Made by a program: the position numbers and the translations under genes
Shown here: positions 1 through 10,399 of the stretch, one piece after another
Position numbering within the stretch: the stretch's first letter is position 1
Layout of the letters: the number at the start of each line of letters is the position of its first letter
The notes under the pieces: generated by a model
Databases searched by the model: none
The model's input: the letters and a program-made list of their open reading frames with translations, nothing else
Told to the model about the DNA's origin: nothing
DNA from: Apricaphanius iberus
Lineage: Eukaryota; Chordata; Actinopteri; Cyprinodontiformes; Aphaniidae
Direction of reading: 5' to 3'
Assembly: GCA_028564705.1 (NCBI GenBank)
Contig: JAPXFQ010000250.1
Coordinates: forward strand, 2,465,501 to 2,529,500
Length of the DNA: 64,000 bases

Positions 1-585
1 GAGTTTTTAGAAGAGAAGGCAGGCTCCAGATAGTTTACATGACAACAAAAAAAGCGTGAAGGGCAGGCAGAGTGGGGAGGTTAAGAAAAAGTGTCTGTTC
101 TCGCTGTAAGCAGGTATTACATACTGTATGCAGATTTGCAAAAACGGTCTAAAAAGCATTCCTTTAAAAATATCTGCAGTAGTGTGGGGAAGTTCTGGTA
201 CTCACAGTGTAAAGAGCTTTCAGTTGTCAGTATGACTGGAAGAGCACTGTAAAAGTTCACTTCCATATCACATTTCCAGGAAATAAATATTTACATAAAA
301 ACTCCAGTAGATTCTCTAAAACAATTAAAATTAATTCAGAAATATACATGTTCAAATATTCATAAATTAGGGGGAAAATACAATTCAATTGAGCATGATT
401 TTAGTATTTGATCATACTAGTTTTTGTTTTTTCGAGACTGTCATTTTAGATTTGGTTTTAAAGAAAATTAAGAATATACTGAAATCCTGCCTGTTTGAGA
501 CAATCAGTCTGTTTACATGTAGTAAGAAAACGTAATTTTTGCTCTAGTCTGCAGTTGGACTTTTGAAATGTGTGTATACACTTTA
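1..585. other. AT-rich intron sequence (liprin intron 1)
   Basis: AT-rich sequence with no exon, repeat end or structured element that I can recognise. It lies inside the first intron of the minus-strand liprin-alpha gene whose exon is at 12863-13120. Confidence 0.5.
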
Positions 586-1171
586 GGCCACGTCCACACT
601 AAGCCGGATAATGCCTTAAACGTATAATTATTTAGTCTACACCCCCCTATCGTCCACATTAACCCGGCGTCGTTTAAGGTCTGTCTCGGATAACTATTAG
701 CCGGGTAAGAGAGCCGTGTAAATTTTAATTCAACGGCTCAACGAGCTAGCGTGGACATCTTCCCCGTATAATGAAAGGAAGTGGCGTCAATGAATGCTGC
801 GTCAATAACAATACGACATTACAGACAAAGACAACAGCGAAGAGTAATAAATCGATCTCGTCGTCTGTCCACACCAAAAACTCTCTCTTCTTCTGAGCAG
901 CTATTGTTCTCTTCGGTTAATGGGACAAGCAGATATGTACTGTGCTGTAGAACTTCTTGTATATATTATGTAGGCGCTGGCTTCACGTAGCTTATACGCG
1001 TGTTCCGTGCATCTTTTCGCGCATGCCCAGTATTTGCACAGGTCGGTATGGGATTGCGCAATCATGGGACCTTAAACGGACCTTAAACAGGGCGTAAATG
1101 CTCGTGTGGAGTGGATAACATTAGGCGTCTAACTCCCCATATAACTTTATTGGCTTAGTGTGGACGTAGCC
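586..1171 (+). mobile_element. PIF/Harbinger-like MITE, copy A
   Basis: The ends are near-perfect inverted repeats: the left begins GGCCACGTCCACACTAAGCC and the right end, reverse-complemented, begins GGCTACGTCCACACTAAGCC. Both are flanked by the trinucleotide TTA (583-585 and 1172-1174), which fits the TWA target duplication of PIF/Harbinger elements. At about 586 bp it is too short to encode a transposase and nuclease pair. An inverted second copy lies at 57371-57939. Internally it carries a short ORF that is conserved in the other copy. Superfamily is inferred from the target site and terminal structure. Confidence 0.8.
790..990 (+). pseudogene. Short ORF inside Harbinger-like MITE A
   Basis: An ATG-initiated frame of about 66 codons inside the MITE, rich in Arg, Gln and Ser (for example RHYRQRQQRRVINRSRR near its start). 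The copy at 57558-57734 on the minus strand retains the same N-terminal reading frame with about six differences over the first 50 residues, after which the two frames diverge. I do not recognise a domain. It may be the remaining 5' coding piece of the parent autonomous Harbinger, or simply a by-product of recent common ancestry. It is not a host gene. Confidence 0.4.
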
Positions 1172-1920
1172 TTAGATCTGCTGAAGTTGAACCGAACTGA
1201 ACTTCTTTTAATCGGACTAATGCATCCGCATAATTTGATTAGTAAACCAAACTTTTCTGCATGTAAATGCCAACCCACAGCTTAGTAAAGCTATTCACAG
1301 GAAGTGATGACACCATGGAAGTGAGAATAACAACACCAGTATACAACAACACACCAGTAACAACGAGTGTAACACAATCAAACAGTATACCTACCAAATT
1401 TCCTGTGATGCAGCACTGTTGTCTTCCATTTCTACACACTGGAAGAAAGCCAGCGTGAAAGGGTGCACGACTCCTTTTCTGGTTAAGCTATTAGTCCGAT
1501 TATGACCAAAATTTCATTTAGATGTCCAAGTAAACATATTGAATGTTCTGAAGTCATCCTACTGATACTACTTTGTTGTGCAGCGGTCAACTGTCAACCA
1601 TGCAGCAATACACTATTACTGGACTCCTGTGTTAGAGAGGAGTAAAAAAAGCTGAGGAAGAATGATCAATACATACAAAGGCACCAATGTATGAAAAAAA
1701 GCTGTTAGAGAGGGATTTCACCATTACCTGGTTTCACCTGAGAGAAAACAAGTGTGGAAACTTTTGCACATATAGTAACCTCAGAGTCATATGCTCTTTA
1801 CTGCATAAATAGAAACTCTCTAAGAGTTCAAGAGTCCATACAAAGGCATATAGAGAACACAACTATGAAAAACTAATCATGACAGAAAAAAACAAAAACA
1901 AAACAAAAAAAAAACTAAGA
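1172..1920. other. Intron sequence without recognised features
   Basis: AT-rich sequence with poly-A tracts near 1890-1915. Short open frames on both strands at 1239-1458 overlap antisense and show no domain, so they are treated as chance ORFs. Confidence 0.4.
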
Positions 1921-2255
1921 ACTGGGGTGATGTGTTCTACTTTCCTGGTTTTAGTGGGGACACGGGCAGCAGCGTTCTGGATCAGCTGTAGCTGTCTGAT
2001 TGACTTTTTAGGTAGGCTTGTGAGGATGCTGTTGCAGTAATCAATCCGACTAAAGATGAATGCATGGATCAGTTTTTCATGGTCCTTCTGTGAAATTAGT
2101 ACTTTAATCCTAGATATGTTCTTCAGGTCAAAGAAGGATGACCTTGTTATTTGCCTTTATGTGACCCTGGAGGTTCAGGTCTGAGTCCATTATTACACCT
2201 AGATTACGGGCCTGATGAGTCGTTTTTAGTTGTATTAACTGTAGCTGTGTGCTTC
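1921..2255 (-). mobile_element. L2-like LINE fragment, RT C-terminal region (antisense)
   Basis: Read on the minus strand this stretch encodes pieces typical of the C-terminal end of L2-clade reverse transcriptases, including LQLIQNAAAR and, just upstream, IDYCNSILTSLPKKSIRQLQ. The same signature (LQLVQNAAARLL) occurs in the much longer LINE ORF at 44704-46827. The fragment is 5' truncated and lacks the catalytic domain. It is a dead LINE piece. Confidence 0.75.
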
Positions 2256-2351
2256 AATCTACTCCTGGTAAACCCTGAAATATAAAGACCCTCTCAATGG
2301 ATCACTGAATTCACGAGTCACAAAGGAAACTGAAGAGAAAAAGGACAGAAT

Positions 2352-2555
2352 ACCTCATCATCTCGATTGTGTTCAGGTCCGGTGACTTTGGAGGCCAGGT
2401 TATTTCACACTTTTTTGTAAAAGTACTACATAATTCCATATGTGTTAATTCATAGATTTGATGCCTTCAGTGTGAATCTACAATGGCAATAGTCATGAAA
2501 AAAAAGGAAACTCATTGAATGAGAAGATGTGTCCAAACTTTTGGTCTGTACTGTA
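2352..2555 (-). mobile_element. Tc1/mariner-like terminal fragment
   Basis: The block ends in CCAAACTTTTGGTCTGTACT followed by GTA, a terminal sequence common to fish Tc1-like elements. It is preceded by sequence resembling the antisense 3' part of such elements (TTCAGGTCCGGTGACTTTGG). Only one end is recognised. Assignment rests on recall of the family terminus and is moderately secure. Confidence 0.5.
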
Positions 2556-2939
2556 GATTGACCTCTAACTTAATTAGATGCAATCCTTCTGGAACTAGAA
2601 GAACTCTTTCTCAAGTCAAAATGAAACACAAAAAGATTTTCCAAAAACGTTAGATTGAAATCAAATAAATACTAAAGAGATGTAGGTCTATTAAGTATTT
2701 TTTGTATATTTTTCCTATCATGTAGCTAATCAAAAGAAGGTTGAGGTCTAACTGGTGAAGGGCCACCATCTCCCCTCACCCCAGGTGAGGAGATCGTTCT
2801 GTAAAGGCTGACCAGTGGTTGGTGGCTCTCCTGGGGGCACTACATTGTCTTTCTTCCAGTGACTTTAATAAATGGAAGTTTACAACATATGCTAATATAT
2901 ATTCAAATTAAACAAGTATTATTTATCCTGAATTTATCC

Positions 2940-2980
2940 TGAAATTATCCTGCATCGTTTCACAATGCAGGATAATTTCA
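2940..2980. repeat. Perfect 16-bp hairpin
   Basis: TGAAATTATCCTGCAT at 2940-2955 is exactly complementary to ATGCAGGATAATTTCA at 2965-2980, with a 9-nt loop. It sits in an AT-rich stretch with extra direct copies of the TTATCCTGAA unit just upstream. Probably a MITE remnant. Confidence 0.6.
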
Positions 2981-3149
2981 TTTAGCTGCACATAATTTGT
3001 TCTGTAATCTTATATGAAATACTCTTACATGTTACTAATATGTTTGTGAAATAGTTTTTGATTGTTTTTAATATGTAATGGGCTTTGCCCTACAGTTTCA
3101 GTTTTGACAAAATATTGTATACTCTGTGCTTCCACGTCCAAAGGATCAT

Positions 3150-3365
3150 GATTTAAAAGTTCATGCCATGCTCAGAACCCTCACTCGGAACATAACCTGG
3201 TCCGGAGCAGGTTATGTTCAGAGAATAAGTTGCTATGGTTACTAACATACCTTGAAAGATACCTCCGTTTTTGGAACTGAAAGTTGAGGTTATCCACAAA
3301 CTTACCCTCAAACTTATCCGGTTTTGTCACATAACTTGCTTTCTGGAATGGACACCAGGGGTCCG
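3150..3365. repeat. Interspersed repeat with 12-bp hairpin
   Basis: GAACATAACCTG at 3188-3199 pairs perfectly with CAGGTTATGTTC at 3208-3219 across an 8-nt loop. Further related half-motifs (CATAACTTGC, AACATACCTT) follow. The sequence style resembles a short repeat family that I recall as frequent in fish genomes. The overlapping ORFs on both strands at 3181-3474 are not credible genes. Confidence 0.45.
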
Positions 3366-3768
3366 CCACAGAAGCCCCCCGCCAGAAAAAATTAAATTAT
3401 GGGAGAAAAACAAAACAAAATCTAATCAATTGTACCTGGTCCCACTGCAGACATTTACTGAGAATTTCATCTAAAACCATCTACAACTTCTTGAGTTTTG
3501 ATGCTAACAGGCACACAAAGAAACAAACCGAATCAAAATAATGAGTTCCTTGATGAAAAAGGTAAAAACAAAAGCAACCTTACATACACATGCATGTAGG
3601 TGTTCATCTGTGACTGAGAGGGTGAAACTGAAACGGCGACTTTTGTTTTGGAAGGGCATTGAGGTGTGCATATTTATCTCATGTACAGTGGCAAAAATAG
3701 CCAGTGTTGTGTCTGACTGGAACAGGTGTCTAAACACACAAACAAACACACACCCACACTCACTTACA

Positions 3769-3883
3769 CACCAACATACCATGATGGAACACACATACAT
3801 TATCAACTTCTTTAAAAAATATCTTAGAAGGGGAGTTAGGAATAATAACTAATGTGTTTCCGGGCAAAAAAAAAATCAGCAAA
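3769..3883. repeat. Direct repeat, copy 1, left of misoriented liprin exons
   Basis: About 115 bp beginning CACCAACATACCATGATGGA that recurs in the same orientation at 4565-4675, with only scattered substitutions and small indels. The two copies bracket the plus-strand liprin exon pair. Confidence 0.85.
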
Positions 3884-4026
3884 ATCTCAGCAAAATAAAT
3901 GTAATTGTGCTGATTGTAGTTACAAAAAAAATCATGGAACATTTAAAAGAGTATAAATAGTTTTACATGCCATTACACAACCAAACTAAAGTCATTTGAA
4001 TTGTGCAATTCTGATGTCTTTTTCAG

Positions 4027-4101
4027 GTAAGGGAGAGGCTTCGGGCGGCTCTGGGGAGGGTAGCAACCCTGGAGGGGCAACTAGCATCTACAACCCAGGA
4101 G
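4027..4101 (+). pseudogene. Misoriented liprin-alpha exon (coiled-coil segment)
   Basis: A pyrimidine tract and AG (4025-4026) precede 75 bp (25 codons) that end at a GT donor (4102-4103, GTAAAA). The translation begins VRERLRAALGRVATLEGQL, which is the liprin-alpha coiled-coil segment VRERLR-A-LERV-LEEQL known from PPFIA1-4, with the PPFIA4 form RAAL. Two normally conserved Glu residues are Gly here (LGR and EGQ), each a single A to G change. The exon lies on the plus strand inside intron 1 of a minus-strand liprin gene, so it cannot be spliced into that gene as assembled. It is either a decayed inverted partial duplication or an assembly misplacement. Confidence 0.75.
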
Positions 4102-4501
4102 GTAAAATTACTTGGCAGGATTTAAAGCTTTCAGTTTTGTGTGATCAAAAAGTTCAGGACCCAGACTAACAGTGGCTAATGATTTATATGGTATTATGGC
4201 TCTGTTTGAAACCATTTAAACATAAAAATCTCACCAAAGGCAGATGACCTAAATATTAAACTTAGACTCGTTTGTAATGTTTTCCCGGCAGGTACTGAAG
4301 TTAGATCATTATAAGATTAACTCAGTCAGTGAGATTTATAGGAGAAGCCTCCTTTTTCTGTTGTATAATTCATACTAAAATAAATATAATAGCTTATGTG
4401 TCCCTTAAAACTCCTTGGTTCTGTTTTGAATGTATTGGGGGGGTAAAATAAAATAAATAAAGTTGTGGGTTTTTCTTTTTTCTGTTTAAATTTCTTTGCA
4501 G

Positions 4502-4561
4502 TTGAACACTGTAAGGCAGAGGAAGGATGGAGATTTAGTGGAGCGGACGGATGGATCCAAG
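4502..4561 (+). pseudogene. Misoriented liprin-alpha exon, truncated at 3' side
   Basis: A long T-rich tract and CAG acceptor (ending 4501) precede an open frame LNTVRQRKDGDLVERTDGSK, which continues in phase from the exon at 4027-4101 and occupies the position of the variable linker after the liprin coiled coil. No GT donor follows: identifiable exon sequence stops within a few bases of the second copy of the 3769-3883 repeat (4565). The exon therefore looks cut by a rearrangement junction. Assignment depends on the preceding exon, because this linker is poorly conserved among paralogs. Confidence 0.55.
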
Positions 4562-4564
4562 CCT

Positions 4565-4675
4565 CACCAACATACCATGATGGAACACACATACATTATC
4601 AACTTCTTTAAAAAAATATCTTAGAAGGGGAGTTAGGAATACTAACTAAATTGTGTATCCGGGCAAAAAATCAAA
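4565..4675. repeat. Direct repeat, copy 2, at the end of the truncated liprin exon
   Basis: Second copy of the 3769-3883 sequence, same orientation. It starts within four bases of the last recognisable liprin codon, so a duplication or misjoin breakpoint lies at about 4562-4565. Confidence 0.85.
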
Positions 4676-7600
4676 GCATTGTACATAATTAGTGGATTAC
4701 ATCAAATAAGTCAACAAATTTACCTTGGAGTAAAATAAAGTTAAAAGTTAGATAAAACGAATGGTTATCTTGATCTTATTTAAATTTTCTTTGAATAGAT
4801 TTTTTCAAATAAGTTGCATTTTATTTATTTATTTATTAGTGCTTTATTCCAAACACATAATTAGGCTTTATGGAACCAGTGACACCTGAGAACCGTGACC
4901 TGCATTGTTTGGGCACAAGATGCTTGTGCACTCTCCGTGCTGTTTGAACCACGCTCCCATGTGCACATGCGGCTACTTTAGAGCACATTTCCTCTGACAG
5001 TGTCGGAACAGTTTTCTTCACACACTAAACGAACAATGTGTTTGAGCATGTGCAATGCCAGAATCCAAATGTAGGCTGTGTGTGCTTATAGCTTAATTTG
5101 TGTATGGCAAGCCCATTTCCTAGAGCTGTTGTAGGAGCATAATGCTCAGTAATGGGTTGACAAGTTAATCTGAAACTCTATTCTCTGCAGCTAATGAACA
5201 TATTCCTTCTTGTCTAAGCGTGAATATGTTACATGTATGCGTCGGTGATGAAATGTCAGTGATGGGCCATTTTTATCAAGCTGTTGAGGCAAACATTTGT
5301 ATGGGGACTGATGCAAGTTGTGATGGAGATTTCTGTATTTTTTAAGTAAAAGAACACTCCAAAATATTTGTATGTGGACCAATTTTTCCGGTTTTATGTA
5401 CAAGCTTGTGTTTGCATCATTTTAAGGAGACACATGGATTTGACAGTTCTGGGTCAGACTAGTCCCACTGAGTCAGGAAACCTACAGAAGACCAAACACA
5501 TACACACACATATTATTCATAGGGTGAAAATAAAATATCTAATTGGCAAAAGGGAATTAGATCAGGCTTCACTGCTTTACATTAGCAATGAAGGACTGAG
5601 AAGGCATACAAAAGAACACATATGCAGCCACTGCTTAGTCAAGGGCAACATAGCAAACCAAAACATTTGTTGACCTGAGGAGATAAACACACCAGCAATA
5701 CCTGTGGGGAGAGAGGTTAGCCTAATTTCCACTGACAGAAAAGGATACAGGGGGTAAGGAGCCTCACCAGCCTGTTGTAATATATTCATCACACCTAAAC
5801 TTGAGCCATCAGCTACAGTATCTGTTTTTTTCCACACTTCCCACTCATCATTATAAACTGAAGCCTGCTCTTTGCACAGCAATGCATCGAAAACAGGCAA
5901 TCCTCATACCTCAGCCGAGCTAAACTGAGAGGAAATCGATTCCAACTTAGATTTTTCTAACTTTTCTGTATCCCTTTAGCCATTCTCCAAGGCATTGCTT
6001 CTCAGTTCTGTGTGGGGAGTGGCCCCTCTGATGCTTAGTTTTCAGGAATGTGTAATGGTGTTCAGTGTTTGAAGAACAAAAGCAAAAGCATTCATTCATT
6101 TTTTTCTTTTACAAGGGAGATCTAGCCAATGGCATTTTCCACTAAGCTATTGAGCAGGTTTCCACTAGATCTGTATGGGCTAAACTGATCCTTTATTTTG
6201 GATTACGTCTGGTTGAGTATGAAGCAGGCCGAGGAGACACAACACGCCCACCTATGGACTAATTGGTTCAGTAAAGCTATGCCCCCCTCACTCCTACCTA
6301 GTAGCCACTGATTGGTCTGGTGTTGTGACTGTGAGCTGATGTCACAGAATGGTGACGCTTGGCTTCCAGTTGTTGGGTCTGACCCTGAGATATTAAATTA
6401 TATAAAGGGTTCTACGATAAATAAATATTTTCAGCATCCCCGAGCGCTGGCTTCCTGCTGTTCTCATAGCGGAAAGTTGCTCTGTTTGATTCATTACATA
6501 GGGCTTACACTTCAGACAAATAATATCTGGTAAATAATGACAATTAGCTATAAAACTGCTGTTTGATATAGTTATCTGTAAAAAAAATTTCTGGTTTAAG
6601 CCAGTTGGTGCCCCATTAAATAAATAATATAAAGGAATAATACATTGATAATTCATGAATTATTAATTTAATATTCCTAATATAACCAGATAGACAATAA
6701 CCTTTTATATAAGAAACCCAACACAGTGATTTCAAAACATTGCTGGGGGACAAAAAAATTTAAAGCGCAAATATCTGGCCGTGAAGGACCACACAGCCGG
6801 AGAGGGGCAGACCACAAGCATTAGGAGTGCTTTGCATTTATGGTGAAATGCAGGGTGAGCAGCGGGAGAGAGAGTTGGCCAGACACCCACTCCAGCATCG
6901 GCATCTGCAACGTCAGAGAACGGTGGGTAATGACAAATTATTGTTCAAACTTTGCTACACTGAGCCTGCTTGCCACATGCCACTGACACATTCCTGAGAT
7001 CGCAATGGAAACACAACCAGGCCATTCTGGACCAGGCTAATCAGACCCTTGTGGAAAAGGGGCACAAATGCACTATGCTGCTATAAATATTTTTTAGTCA
7101 TAACACCCAAAAATTTAAATAATATCACATTATAATGCAAATGCTTTAACATAAGGTTTAGCTATAGAAGCTTTATCTTCAAGGGAAAATGTCCACAAGC
7201 TCTAGCAGCCTGATTATAGTAACATTTGATCGTTCTTTCAGCAGTAAATTTCTGAGCTTACACAGTGACACTAGACGACATGGCATTGGTTTACGTCTGC
7301 TCTACCTCCTTACAACAATTCTCTCTCATGATGAGGCAGGACTTTGTGCAGTCCAAGCTTGGTCATCCATTTCTTTATCCACCGTATTTTGCACAAAGGA
7401 AGGGGCATCCCCAAACTATTCACACATAGTCTGGAGCATGAGATTGTCCAAATCTTTTTTGATGGGTGAATAATTATATTGTTCTCACTGGAACGAAGAG
7501 GCCAAATCCAAAACTTGTAAAAAGATGCTTAGCACTGCAGTTACAAGCCAAGCTTTGGAGGTTGAACTTATGATAGGTTTCCTTAGCAACTGGCCATGGA

Positions 7601-8335
7601 AACTTATACCACGAAGCTGTCCATGCACTGTTCTTCAGTTAAGTTGGCATCTTTGGATACATGTGACGTCCGTCATTTTAAGAGTCGTAACAATCTGTGG
7701 CTAGGCTGCTGTTGTTCCTAATTCCTACCATGTTGTAACGTCCTGTCATGGTAGCATGCTTGAAGTCATTGAGTTCCTGAGAAAAGCCCATTCTGCACAA
7801 ATCTCTGCATAAGCAGTCTGTATGTTAAGGTTTGTTTTAAACCTGTGGCAGTGGTAGTTATTGGAACACACTAAGTTAAGTTCTGAAGACTTTAAGCAAG
7901 ACAATGGAATTATAGTAAATTACAGAACATATACCAATAAAAATTTGCACAAAGTTGATTTCTGTTTGATTATTTGATTTCCTTTTTCCATATTAACAGG
8001 GAGAAAAAGTAGGTTTGAACATGAACGTGTACCAACAACTAAGCTGACAGGCATGAGGGAATTAACAGTTTACATTAGACAACGACAAGTAAATAAACCA
8101 CAATTGGTAATAAATCTCATAGATCTGTAATATACACAATTCAGCATCTAAAAACACAAAGTGGCATTCATTTAAACTATCCATAATTATAGGCAAAAGT
8201 TAATTCTGGTTAATTCAGATTTAGTTGAAAAGAAAAGCAAGAATTAAATCAATAGGAAATCCTAGTAAGAAGAACTTCAGCTTTTTTTAACCAGATCCTT
8301 AAAAGAAAACTTATAATCAGTTGAAAGTCCTAAAT
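4676..8335. other. Intron sequence without recognised genes
   Basis: Mostly AT-rich. A more GC-balanced patch at about 6775-6930 contains an open frame rich in Arg and Gln ending near a GTGGGT, but its candidate acceptor is poor and I recognise no homology. The remaining ORFs (for example 5368-5673, 5577-5900, 7189-7473) overlap antisense ORFs and show no domain. Confidence 0.4.
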
Positions 8336-8465
8336 ATAGTAGATAACAAGTCTGTTTGTTTGTGAATGTGTGCATGAATGGGTAAATAACTGAAAGTAGT
8401 TAAAGCATTTTGGGGTCCGTAGGGAATAATTAAAACACTATGCAAGAACAGGTCATTTACCAGTT
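8336..8465 (+). mobile_element. SINE 3' tail fragment
   Basis: Contains the tail pattern TGTGAATGTGTGCATGAATG, then a TTTTGGGGTCC block and ACTATGCAAGAACAGGTCAT ending in TTTACCAGT. The same order of motifs forms the 3' half of the fuller SINE at 56638-56860. The tRNA-related head is missing. Confidence 0.6.
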
Positions 8466-9482
8466 ACCGTTTGTTGACAATTTATCTTTGACAGTACTGA
8501 TCTTGCTTTTCTTGTAGTAGCAAAAATCATACATTTAGTTTTCTCTGCATTTAAAACCAGTTATAGGTGATGGAACCCTAATGGACTCAATAGGTCTGAG
8601 GTAGAAACATCTAGCTGATTTGCCTGGGTGATACGATAATTTGCAAACCATCCAACCAAGAGGTTTAATACTATCCAAATATGGTGTAAAAATCACAACA
8701 TTGCTTAACATCAAAAGTGTGTATATTGAGAGAGTCAAAGTTATAGCTAAAAGTATTTCACTTGTTCATTGAACATGTACAGATAAGTCATAACGTCCAT
8801 GTAGGTCTATGACTGCATAACTAATACTTAGATTATTACAACAATTAAAATAACATGTAGGATTAGAAGACAAGCATGACAGCCAACATCAAAAGCTACA
8901 CATCCACACAAATGCACAAAGATGTGTGGAAGCAAGCAGCCCAGGGCCATGTGCTCTAACAAGCAGCCATGTTTCCTCCACAAGAGGCAGCAGCCAGCTT
9001 CTCAGTCAGCACGGTTTTTCTCCCTGCTCTGTCTTTTTCTCGCACACAGACAAATACTTGGCACACTGTGACATCATGCATCACATTTATACCAGAGGGT
9101 CGGAGGATAACACAGCTTTATGTGCTGAGCATTCATTGTCGTCATGTACACACAGTGATTGCAGCAGCCCTTATTCAGCTCTCTTTCGCTGAAACGCACA
9201 CACAAAGACTGCAAATGTGAGACATAACCAGATTTAAAACCAGCTCTTCTCACTCCTATTACATGCAGGTCAGCACGTACAGAAGTTAGGTCGCATGCAC
9301 TGAGGTAATTACAAGTGGGCTTTGCCCTTGTCTGCAGGGCTCCAAAGTTGTGGCTCAGGCCTCAACAAATGAAATCCACAATCTTAGAGCTGGAGAATAT
9401 GTTGAATTGCAATTACACATTGCCTGGTATGAGATTATCCTGGTATGATAGCCTTGATAAAAAACACCACAGTTTGATAGTA

Positions 9483-10336
9483 TTAAAGGCTCAATTTCAA
9501 CAATTTAATAAAAAAGCTATATTTAAAAATATATATACCTCCGTGAGGGGTGCAGAATGAAAGTACATTTCCTTAAAAATATATATTTGAAGGGCGTCAC
9601 ATGGTGTAGTTGTTGGTGCGGGCGCCCCATGTGTGAAGGCCTCGGTCCTCAACTAGGTTGTCCCTAATTTGGGTCCCATCCCAGTGGACCCTTGCCGCAG
9701 GTCTTCCCCGACTTCTTTTTCCTCTCAAATGACTATCCACTGTCAAATAAAGCCCCCTGTGGTGTTAAACAAAAATTACATATTGAATTAAAAGATTTTA
9801 AAATACATATTTTGACGGGCACAACGATGCAGTTATGTTTCTACCAGCCAGTAGTGGCCGCAATTGCGGGTTGACAGATACGTCTCTGTGTTCCAACTAT
9901 ATGGTTGGCACAACCATATACTTCAGCTAGCACTGGGAAAAATGTCGGTGTCAGGAAGTCAAGCAGATACTTCAGAGCCCCAGAGATATCGTTATCTGTC
10001 TCAGGAGAGGAGTGACCGGAGAAGAGCAGAAACTAGAGGAGATTTAGGTAAACCACTAGACGGACCCACATAAAACATTTCAATGGCATCCGACACACAC
10101 GGAAATAGGGACTTTCCACCTGGATCTGTAATCTAATTCACTTGCTAATTTGGCTAACGTTAGCCGTTAGTTAAACTCCTCAAAAATACATTCCTGACTG
10201 GACATGGTTCAGGTTGGTCACTGGACATATCGGCGAACCAGGCAACCCAACAGCTGGAATGATTTTTCTATTGTTGCAGCTACAACCTAGACACACTAGA
10301 TGTCGCTGTCAAGTTCATGTTCCATATCCAACTTTA
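9483..10336. mobile_element. TTAA-flanked palindromic element 1 (with nested SINE)
   Basis: The left end (TTAAAGGCTCAATTTCAACA) and the inverted right end (before 10336, reverse complement AAAGTTGGATATGGAACATG) are related to the ends of the following element, whose outer terminus reads TTGAAGGTTGAATATGTAAC on the reverse strand. Adjacent TTAA-like tetranucleotides at both ends fit piggyBac or Kolobok-type target duplications, which is an inference. No transposase is visible. A SINE is inserted at about 9590-9776. Confidence 0.5.
9590..9776 (+). mobile_element. tRNA-derived SINE
   Basis: The head TGGTGTAGTTGTTGGTGCGG fits a Pol III A box region of a tRNA-derived SINE, followed by a B-box-like stretch (CCTCGGTCCTCAACTAGG, degenerate). 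The body CCAGTGGACCCTTGCCGCAG and the terminal TCAAATAAAG are typical of fish tRNA SINEs. AT-rich flanks (AAAAATATATATTTGA to the left, AAAAATTACATATTGA to the right) may be an imperfect target-site duplication. Confidence 0.7.
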
Positions 10337-10399
10337 AAGGTTGAATATGAAACATGTCCACCAAAGTGACATCTAGTGTGTCGAGGATGTAGTTGCAAC
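10273..10399. repeat. 63-bp-arm near-perfect palindrome at element junction
   Basis: Arms of about 63 bp (10273-10335 and 10336-10399) are inverted copies with roughly a dozen mismatches and one 1-nt offset; for example ACACACTAGATGTC on the left matches GACATCTAGTGTGT on the right. The centre is TTTAAA with no spacer. The palindrome is formed by the right end of one TTAA-type element meeting the left end of the next. Confidence 0.75.

Noticed and set aside
3504..3852. Opposed ORFs of about 100 codons on both strands
   Set aside because: They overlap antisense, contain CA-repeat translations and show no domain. The right part is the direct repeat that borders the liprin exons.
6775..6935. 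Possible exon with Arg/Gln-rich frame (EQREREL) ending near GTGGGT
   Set aside because: Poor acceptor, no family resemblance, and neighbouring frames end in stops. Mentioned only as a patch.
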